In this document: positions 56,552 to 64,000 of the stretch, one piece after another
Numbering within the stretch: position 1 is the first letter of the stretch
Layout: each line of letters begins with the position of its first letter
NCBI GenBank assembly: GCA_027919835.1
Contig: JANVFP010000028.1
Span: forward strand, 434,001 to 498,000
Source: Lentinula raphanica
Lineage: Eukaryota > Basidiomycota > Agaricomycetes > Agaricales > Omphalotaceae
Reading direction: 5' to 3'
DNA: 64,000 nucleotides
The notes under the pieces: model-generated
Told to the model about the DNA's origin: nothing
Database searches by the model: none
The model's input: only the letters and a program-made list of their open reading frames with translations
Made by a program: the position numbers and the translations under genes

Positions 56552-57782
56552 CTATACAGCGAAAGGAAGCTCTGATACTAAAAAAGACAAGAAACGGATT
56601 TGGACTTCGCCAGTCGAGTAATAAGTTGACCCTCCTTCTCCAGCAACGACTTTCCCGAACTGGCACAATTTCCTCGCTGATTCTGCGGTCCACTTTGCAT
56701 GAACACCTTGTGTGCGTTCAACAGTGTAACCCGCTTCAACCCGCTCGGAATCCTTCCTCAAAGTGGACTTGCGTGTTTCTGAAGACGAACATCTGGATGT
56801 ACGTGTTTTGGTGGTCGTATTAGAGGTATCTTGTGTGTTATCGCACACCATACACAAAGGTGACGAATTAGTCGACATGGCGATCGTAACTTTCGATGTG
56901 GAGGCTTTGGATGATTTGGTAGAATTCGAGATCAAGGGAGGATGGTGGAACCTGATGGGGAAAGGGAGAAGGAGATACAGACTCTCGATCTCTTTGCTGA
57001 TGAACGATTCAATGGTCAGTAATTGCGAAATCGTAAAAACGTAACACGAACATACAGACGTCCCACCGCTCCCCTGCCCCTTCCCCATACCCGCTTTCAT
57101 TCAAACAAAAGCCTAACAGGCTCTCATAGGATGATGATGAAGATGGATGACTTCTTCCGATATACATAGACCGTTGTCCTTTCTTCGCGAAACCGACCTC
57201 TCTCGTGAGCCTGTGTAACCTGTTTAGCCGTTCTGTTTGCGCCTGCGTTGCGAGTTTCGAATTTCGTTGAGTCGTTCTCGTCCTCATCCTCTTCCTTGAT
57301 TTCAATTGATGACCATTTGTGTTCCTGTGGGCTCAAGCAATATTGGCATCCTCGGATACATGAAGGAAGGGAGAAAAAGAGAGCGCTAACATGACATTGA
57401 AAGCTGCGGTGGTGGTGTCGATGTTTCCGGGAGGAGTGCGACAAGACCCACGGCTGCCACTGCGATTGAGATTAAGCGGGCACTGTAGATGACTCACGAT
57501 CGCGAACAAGATATTGAGACCTACCTTTGCATGGTTTTTGTCTGGAATGTGTCTGTAGTATCTTCGATTCATGCCAAGAATTCTAAAAATCCTTGATCGT
57601 TGGCCGTAATGATCATCAATCAAGTCGAATGTTTTCGAGTGCGTCGATCGAGTCCAAAATGTCCCATCGCGTTGGATCGACATAGCTGCCGCGCGGTACA
57701 CAGCGAGAGTCGCAGACGAGACATATTGGGTAGAGAAGTAGCGGGGACAAGCTTCAGTTCCTGGCAACTGGCTTGCCCTATG
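56552..57782 (-). other. Gene-like minus-strand region, unidentified
   Basis: Open stretches with plausible splice sites include one near 57767-57527 (QRDGTFWTRSTHSKTFDL, GMNRRYYRHIPDKNHAK, then GTAGGT). A second is near 57480-57370 (CPLNLNRSGSRGSC). A third is near 57320-57130 (IEIKEEDEDENDSTKFE). A fourth is near 56877-56600 (MSTNSSPLCMVCDNTQD, SERVEAGYTVERTQGV). They may form one or two genes, but no domain was recognised and the joins are not certain. Confidence 0.3.
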
Positions 57783-57989
57783 CCTAAAGCATTTTTGTGA
57801 GCGGGGGACTATTGAAAATGCTGATACTTATCTTTGAAGAAGTTTTGTTCAAGTAATATGTTGTTTTGTATCTGCTGTGTACGAGACTATACTAATCATT
57901 CAATACATGTTGATAATATTATACGTCTCACTAGAGAAAATCGGATTCAGCAAAAGCCTTGAAGAGAAAAGACGAACAAAATGCGTACC

Positions 57990-58494
57990 TCACGCCCTCG
58001 CAGCCATTGTGAGCAGCGGGTAAATGATGTCCTCCCATACTAACGACCATTCCTTGGAGAACCTAAAAATCTCGACATGATTTCTCCGGCCTGGTAAGAC
58101 TTTCTTCAAGTTGAGGATTGGATGGAAAATGAGGGACCTACATCGAAGACAGCGAATACGCGGTCTGCTGGAGCACCGGATCTCCAAAAGGAGATGTACC
58201 AACGACTCTAGAACAATGAAAATTAACCAGAATTTTGAGACGGGCGATTGGAAACGCACCTGCCCTCCGTCTCCTCCTCACTGCAACAGGGGGCATCCAG
58301 ATTCGGTTGAGAGACGGGCACCGCCTATCCCATTCTTCCTTGCGTCGAGTAAAGTTGTTCGTCATTCCTATTTTCCAGAAATGACCGCGATCGACGTAAG
58401 CATACAAAACTCCTGGTCCATCAGCGCGAGACGTGGGACGTGAGCGACGAAATGCATAGAGAGCGCGTAATGCACGGCGGGATCGCCTCGCCAT
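57990..58494 (-). CDS. Small GIY-YIG / T5orf172-like protein
   Basis: It starts at ATG 58494 (MARRSRRALRALYAF). Exon 1 ends near 58260, exon 2 runs from 58207 to about 58137, and exon 3 starts near 58092, with short GT-AG introns between. The protein of about 135 residues contains GVLYAYVDRGHFWKIGMTNN (GIY-YIG-like strand and KIG motif), FTRRKEEWDRRCPSLNRIW, RRRRRAESLVHLLLE, then RIRCLRCRRNHVEIF and VWEDIIYPLL. It stops at 57990. This is the layout of an agaricomycete family related to the phage T5 orf172 / GIY-YIG nuclease fold. The molecular role in fungi is not known to me. It stands among unresolved genes, not within a recognised transposon. Confidence 0.7.
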
Positions 58495-58907
58495 CGTTAG
58501 AGATAGAATTGAAAGATAGATAGAGAGGGCGTGGAGAGGGAATGCCACCGCTGACGTTTCCTGGATAGCGTCCATGTACAAGCGCTAAACCGACAACAGA
58601 ACCAAAGGAAGTAAGATCGTATAGTTTCGTATAGCTTCAACGGAGAAACTTCTGTGGAAGGAAATAGAGGTACAGTGGAAAGTATAGTCGTCGATAATCT
58701 CAACGATGAAATTGTTGAGACGAGCATCCCGGTTCTCCTTGAGAAAGAGGTTCATGACTTGGTGAATTATTGAAATAACATGTTCGCAGGCATCACCGTT
58801 TTGAACATGATGGTGAAGCTCGAGCAGGATAGCATGCGTCTGTATTTCATTTATGAGAATTCAATAATTGATGCCACAGAAGATTTTCAAAACGTACATT
58901 GCATTCA
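58495..58907. other. No confident gene
   Basis: A minus-strand open stretch near 58770-58570 (NLFLKENRDARLNNFIVEI) could be an exon of the proline-rich gene to its right, but no splice pair could be fixed. Confidence 0.25.
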
Positions 58908-59456
58908 TCAGGCGATAGACGCGGTGGGTATACTAGCACGATCAAGCTCACAACCTGTGACCCACCGTCTGCAACTGCTGTCTTCAATTCTGAGATACTC
59001 GACCGCTCCATATAAACGTGACAAAGGGGCAGGTAGTACGCTACCCGAACTTCTGGACGATAGTGCTGAGATCATCGAAAGTAGTGAGATATAGGATGGA
59101 ATGGGCCGTATAGCCTGCGACTGCAATACGGTCGAGCCCGTTTCTCCTTGTGGGACTAGATGGGAAGAGCCCAATAACGGAGCAGGAAGAGGACTGGGAT
59201 CGCTAGGGAGTATAGGTGCTGGTCCTGCTGGAAGAGGAGGTGCAGGAGCCATCGTCACGGGTGCCGACACAGGAGCCATCGTCAGAGGTGTAGACGCAGG
59301 GGCAGTCGTCATAGGTGTAGAATTGAAAATGTTTGCTGTCAGCGTCTGTGTATGCCGAACAGATGCAGCTGGAGGTTGTGACTGGAGCGGTAAAGAGGGT
59401 GTTATCTGATGAGGAGATGCGGGCGACGGTATGAGTTCGGTGAAGGAATTGGAGGA
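58908..59456 (-). CDS. Pro/Ala/Ser-rich reading frame, unidentified
   Basis: The minus-strand frame is open for about 183 codons from a stop at 59457-59459 down to the stop at 58908. It contains PMTTAPASTPLTMAPVSAP, APPLPAGPAPILPSDPSP, PIPSYISLLSMISALSS and RLYGAVEYLRIEDSSCRRW. No ATG close to its upstream edge is convincing, so it is probably an internal exon. Further upstream on the same strand (59642-59460) a frame with DASNNTRTGDWEVKVAQ and GTYDRKYWYC looks like part of a secreted protein but is in a different frame. A disrupted gene for an extracellular protein is one explanation. Confidence 0.3.
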   Translation of the reverse strand, partial: SSNSFTELIPSPASPHQITPSLPLQSQPPAASVRHTQTLTANIFNSTPMTTAPASTPLTMAPVSAPVTMAPAPPLPAGPAPILPSDPSPLPAPLLGSSHLVPQGETGSTVLQSQAIRPIPSYISLLSMISALSSRSSGSVLPAPLSRLYGAVEYLRIEDSSCRRWVTGCELDRASIPTASIA

Positions 59457-59759
59457 TTAGTTGAGGGTTCTGAGCGAGCAGTACCAGTATTTTCTGTCAT
59501 AGGTGCCGGATATATTCGTCTGAGCGACTTTTACTTCCCAGTCTCCGGTTCGTGTGTTGTTGGAAGCGTCTGGTGCGATACAAGATTGGACACCGAGGAT
59601 AGTAATTGCAAAATGTGCAATCCAGGACCTTCTCCAGTCCATTCAGAGAGAGTGATCACAATACCAGTGATAGATAGTGGTGAATCGAGATATATGGCGC
59701 TGATATAGGAGAATCATTGAGACCTATGAGTACTTATCGGAGGGGCTGAAGAAGTGGAC

Positions 59760-60127
59760 AGTTTTCAAACGAGCTACGTCATCACTCTTACACGTGCAGA
59801 ATTTCGGCATAGTCGGAGTCGGGTCGGAGTTCAGTGGGGATTTCCGATTCCATGCTACCTACTACAACGACTACTTCCCAAACGAGTTTATTCTTTTTTC
59901 GCGAACGAAGTACAGGCGACCAGCTAAATTGAGATAAGTGCTTTCTCATTTACTCTTTTACACGATGACTGCTTTCGGAACTATTGTTCTGATCAACTGG
60001 AGTCAGAGATGAATGGGCGACGATCCAAGCACGGCGTTTCCACAATGAGCATTAAGCACAGGCCGCAAATCATATAAAGGGCTCCCTTTTTTAATCTTTT
60101 TTATGCTCTTTCACTTGAACAGTCACC
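59760..60127. other. Intergenic DNA upstream of the second accessory gene
   Basis: Nothing coding is seen. A T-rich tract (TTTTTTAATCTTTTTTATGC near 60088-60107) precedes the start codon at 60128 and may be part of the promoter. Confidence 0.35.
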
Positions 60128-62154
60128 ATGAAACGAAGTCGTTCCCCTGTCAAAGCCCATGCCACAGAGAGACACACGGTGAGTTCTGATATTCCCAATA
60201 TGTTCGGGCATCTGTTCACGCCAGTTGTATATTAGAAATTGAGGGTAGTGGCTCAAGCTCAGGACTCCTCAACCGTCCAGTCAACGATCTCAGACCTCGA
60301 ACAGCGTATCGCTGCACTTCAGAAAGAAGTAGAGCGTCGAGATGTAGTTTTGCAAAAGTCTCAAGACGACTCGGATAAGAAGCAGCAGGAATTGGACAAG
60401 GATATCGAACAAATTCTGGCAAGCTTACTTCTACTCTCGTATCTTACCGCTTCTCATCCCTTCCTAGAACTGGGTTCCCAAGGCTGTCACTGATGTTCAA
60501 ACGAAGCACGATCATACCTACCGCTTGCTGCGTCAAATGAGCTTTCAACTCATGCGTTGCCAACGGCAATTGAAGATTCCGGCGTCCTTGAGTTTTGTGA
60601 ATCATGCACTTGAAGGATGTTCTCCAAACGAGATCAATGCCAAAGTTAGTGATGTCAGTGCCATGTTGCTTCAGGAACTGCTAGTCTCTAAGGTGAGTAC
60701 CCTTTCCTTGAACCCGTCTGCAAATGTAAATGCTTTGCCATCCAGGAAGCTCATGAACAAGTCGTCGCCACACTTAATGAACGAGTGGCTTTCTTAGAGG
60801 CCGGGCTTGCGGATTTAGAAAACGCGAGCTCCCAACTTGTATCAGGCTCGGTAAGGAGATAGTCGTTCGTTTAACCAATTGTTTACTAAAATCAGCAAGG
60901 GAGGGGAATCCGACGAAAATGAAAGAGGGTACAGATCGTCCTCTATTGACTTGGTAAGTTTTCGGTTCTCTACGATCTCACTCGTGACTTATGCAGCATT
61001 CAGGAAGCCTACGAAGAAGATGTTGCCAGACTAAAGGAACGAGTGGCTTTATTAGAAAGCGGACTTGCGAAGTCAGAAAACGGACGCGCTCAGCTTGATT
61101 CAGGCTCGGTGAGGAGAATGCTGTCTATCCAACCGATTGCTGACTAAGATTAACAAGGAAGGTGAATATGACGAGAACGGAAGAGCTTGCAGATCTTTTT
61201 CTGTCGACTTGGTAAGTCTTCCGGTCTCTTTCTGTGACCTCTTCCGTGGCTTACGCATGCAGCAGAACAATTCTGACTGTGATAACGACCAGGTACTTTT
61301 TTCTGTCTATGCGTAATAGATGCCAGTTCAACATTACTCTCATTGTAGGTATCAGCACTTGGAAGCCCCTCTCGCAACCAGTTCCCTACGAAGGGAGACA
61401 AGGCGGACGCAGTACGTTCATCTCTTATACCCATACATCTCAATTAGTCACTTCATTGTTATCAGCAGCCCGAAATAGGAGAAAGCAAAAATCCGCCCTC
61501 TATGACATTCGTGAATGAGGTCCGTGGCGATGAACGGTCGAATTGATTTTCCACTGATTAGATGCTCAGAGTCATCCTCACGACTCTACGAGGATTCCTT
61601 CGGTCTACCCTCTTCAATATCCTCCAGACGCAACGGATGTCAAGTGGTTCAAGGAAGCCTTCGAGTTTTTGAACATAGACCTGGGGAGTCCCTTCGCTAT
61701 TTTGGTAGAGCGCTGGTCTGATTTTGAGAGCCTCAATGGATGGAAATCAAGCAAGCATGCGCTCCCAGGTGTCAATCGCCCTGAAGAAGTCAGTAAATGG
61801 ATTCGATATGGGCGATATGCTAGGATCAAAATCGTCATTCCTCCTTCCCAAATCGACGGATTTGCAGCAAGAATGTGGTTGTGGTGGGTACATCTTCAGC
61901 CAGAATGGCGAAAACTCGAGAAAGATCTGCGACCCATACCAGTTGAGCATTTTGGAGACGATTGGAAGTCTTTGGACATTCATGGTATCAATGGTTGGCT
62001 GAGTCTGTTGGCTGGCCTCAAATGGTGGGGTGAGAGCCTTGCACAGGAGAAGAGCCTTGAGCGAAGCGGCGGGGATCACGATTGGTTAGAACTCGTGGAA
62101 GATATGTCCAAAATGCTTCTTGGTTTGATCACGTACAAACGGAAGAAGATGTAG
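60128..62154 (+). CDS. Accessory protein with WW-rich C-terminal domain (paralogue of the 50.8-kb gene)
   Basis: It starts at ATG 60128 (MKRSRSPVKAHATERHT) and ends at TAG 62154, with about ten short exons. The N-terminal half is coiled coil (ISDLEQRIAALQKEVERR, QQELDKDIEQI), then a helical section (HTYRLLRQMSFQLMRCQRQ, AMLLQELLVSK). An exon pair is tandemly duplicated. EQVVATLNERVAFLEAGLAD and GESDENERGYRSSSIDL are followed by EDVARLKERVALLESGLAK and GEYDENGRACRSFSVDL. The C-terminal domain has EEVSKWIRYGRYARIK, MWLWWVHLQPEWRKLE, LDIHGINGWLSLLAGLKWWG and HDWLELVEDMSKMLL, matching the domain of the gene next to TET/JBP. No nonsense codon was found in the chosen exons, so it may be intact. The Tnp2-type gene 280 bp downstream suggests it is transposon cargo here too. 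Confidence 0.65.
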
Positions 62155-62433
62155 CTTCTGTGGAAGGGAATCTGAAGACGATGGAGGGGTATCGCTGATG
62201 CTGAACATGTACAGGACTAACATAAACAATGGCCATTGAATGGATTTCTATTATGAATGTTGATCGTTAACGTTGAGCTCATCGATGACATCCAGAAGTC
62301 CGTATAAATTTTGCTGGTCGCCGGTCTGAACGAGCCTGAGAAAACTGCGCCGCCGGTGAGCGCTTGAGCACTAGTAGCGCGCGCGCTAAGGCTTGAAGCT
62401 TAAGCTTGAACATTGAACATTGAAAATCGAACG
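62155..62433. other. Intergenic DNA upstream of the Tnp2-type gene
   Basis: It contains GCACTAGTAGCGCGCGCGC near 62367 and direct repeats of GAACATTGAA just before the ATG. No element terminus could be proved. Confidence 0.35.
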
Positions 62434-64000
62434 ATGTATTCCAAGGGAAAACGCAAAAGAACGCATTTGGAACTCCTTCAGCATGAGTATCAATCTTTAT
62501 CCTCTGAAACATCTACTCAAGTGGTCGAGACCGAAACTTTTTCACGCAACGAGCTTAATCTATCTACGGTTTCCTCTCGCACTGCTATGTCCAGTTTACC
62601 TTCTTCGCCCAAATCTCTTGACCCCAATGTAGACAGCATGCTTGTGGACAGAGATGATCTTCTTACTTCGGCTCCGATTTCAGAAGGAACAGATTGGTCT
62701 CGGTTCACTCGTGAAGCCATTGATAATATGGTAGATATCGCCCACCCTATCGAGAAAATGAAACAACACTCATTTCGATCATTAGGTTGATCATGTATCG
62801 TCTGCCTATGTCGATAAAGAGGGTCCTAGTAGAATCATTGTCCCTAAATTCATGAAACGCGAGGGCCTTCAAGCGTGTTTCAGAGCTAGCCAGCTGAAAA
62901 AAGACCTCGAGGAGTGTATTCTGCTCCTCAAAAACATCTCACTCTCAGAAACTCGTCTTCAAATTCATTCGACGTTGTGTTTAGTCGAAGCAAGATTCTT
63001 GGCAGACAAAGAAGAGGCGCAACGTATTACTCGATCAGAGGCGAAAGAGATCTTAGAAGATGCTGCGGCAATGGTACGAGAACTCGAATCTTCTTTGAAG
63101 AATTGGCGTTCTCTCTATCCTGATAACTCTCCAATCCGGATTGATAACGGTAAGCGAGGATATTTTGATTGTAGAATGCGTGAATTGATGCTATATTTTT
63201 TCAGCATCGGCATTCATGGACCCAAGTAAAACTTACCTTGTACCGACTCTCATGGCTTATAGTCTCGTACTATCGCAACGGATTTTTGCTGGTGCAAGTG
63301 AGCTCAGCGCTAATGCTACGTTACAAGTTATGCGTCTGTATGGCTCGGCTGTGGCTGCTCTTGGTGGCCAGGCCACTCTTCTACAAGAGCGCGCCCTTGA
63401 AGCTATTCCCTCTCAGGTCGAAACGGTGGAAAATCGATTCAATCTTGGAATCGAGACCACTACCTATGCCGTCTGCCCAACTTGCAATTTTCTCTATGAA
63501 CCTCAATATTCTTCGAACCCCGAAATTGCGACTTATCCAGACACTTGCACGAACCGATCTCCGCCAGATTCTCTATGCAATACGCCGCTCTTGAACGAAC
63601 TGGGGAAACCACTAAAGGGGTACGAGTATTACCCATTTCCTCGGTGGTTTTCTCAGTTCGTCGCACAACCTGGCGTCCAACAATACGCCAAGAGATTTTG
63701 TGACGAAGTTTGCAATAGATCTGTGCCCCCAGTAGATAAGGTGTCCACCTGGGACGGTGACATCTATCAGATGTTGCTCGGTCCAGATGGAAAGCTGTTC
63801 GTAGATGGGGGCGAAGAAGGACGTTTCTTCTTTCTGCTCCATGTTGATTTCTTCAGCTCAGAAGGAACAACAGGAAGAGGAAAACACAGATCCACTGGAA
63901 TTGCTTCGCTGAAATGTCTCAATTTACCCTTCCATCTCCGTGACGATATAAGCAACGTATATATCCCTGGGTTTTGGCGGGGTCCCAAGGAGCCATCATC
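62434..64000 (+). CDS. Tnp2-type (CACTA/Plavaka-like) transposase, N-terminal part, runs off the window
   Basis: The start is at ATG 62434 (MYSKGKRKRTHLELLQH). The first exon joins the second through an intron at about 62730-62786 (NM|VDHVSSAYVD), and a second intron is 63150-63204. Exon 2 is helical (ECILLLKNISLSETRLQIH, EAKEILEDAAAMVRELESS). Exon 3 has a Cys pair motif, YAVCPTCNFLYEP, with DTCTNRSPPDSLCNTPLL, then YEYYPFPRWFSQFVAQPGV, STWDGDIYQMLLGPDGKLF, GRFFFLLHVDFFSSEGT, GIASLKCLNLPFHLR and VYIPGFWRGPKEPS. These follow the order of the agaricomycete Tnp2 family of CACTA-superfamily transposases, cut off just after the GPKEPS motif. The catalytic domain lies beyond the window. CACTA enzymes leave 2-3-bp duplications, which is relevant to the CATCAGG elements, but no link in end sequence was found. 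Confidence 0.75.

Overview
The window looks like a transposon graveyard from a basidiomycete fungus, most probably an agaricomycete. The evidence is three KDZ-superfamily transposase genes (two with a CxC1-type and one with a CxC2-type cysteine cluster), a TET/JBP-type 2-oxoglutarate dioxygenase, a DUF6532-type gene, a Tnp2-type transposase, and many short GT-AG introns of about 45-60 nt. No rRNA, tRNA, CRISPR array or bacterial-style operon was seen. No gene could be confidently assigned to host metabolism.

Layout. 1-5.2 kb: an unidentified spliced reading frame broken by members of a family with ends CATCAGGAAAA and 2-bp target duplications; the 2.71-kb member (2142-4851) carries the DUF6532-like gene. 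5.2-9.3 kb: two half foldback elements, an AT-rich stretch, a tandem array, and an array of the palindrome GGTAGCTACC. 9.3-16.1 kb: KDZ-1 (minus strand), with a nonsense codon and a 3.3-kb foldback in one of its introns. 16.84-54.52 kb: a 37.7-kb composite element with inverted ends of about 260 bp and a near-perfect 7-bp target duplication. It carries a CxC2-type KDZ transposase (KDZ-2), a TET/JBP dioxygenase, a divergently transcribed accessory gene and other cargo. An 18.6-kb second element is nested inside its transposase gene (17881-36453). That nested element has a decayed CxC1-type KDZ (KDZ-3), an SPT5-like KOW gene and another lineage-specific gene, and is bounded by inverted arrays of GGATGTCCC. 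54.5-64 kb: poorly resolved DNA, a small GIY-YIG gene, a second member of the accessory family, and a Tnp2-type transposase that runs off the edge.

How the parts relate. Four foldback elements (3.1-3.6 kb), one half element, and the 37.7-kb element share two distinct end types: CACAGGATAC at one end and CAGCTGATAC at the other. The foldbacks are therefore probably non-autonomous relatives mobilised by the KDZ-2 machinery. Their ends carry GT and CAG in intron-like positions. If spliced, an insertion would leave 27 nt with no stop in any frame, which is an untested but attractive idea. Small CATCAGG elements interrupt the unidentified frame, KDZ-2 and the accessory gene. In all three cases removing the element plus one 2-bp duplication copy restores the reading frame. 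The insertion order is readable: the 37.7-kb element first, then the 18.6-kb element inside it, then foldbacks in both, with small CATCAGG elements landing in a foldback, in KDZ-2 and in the accessory gene.
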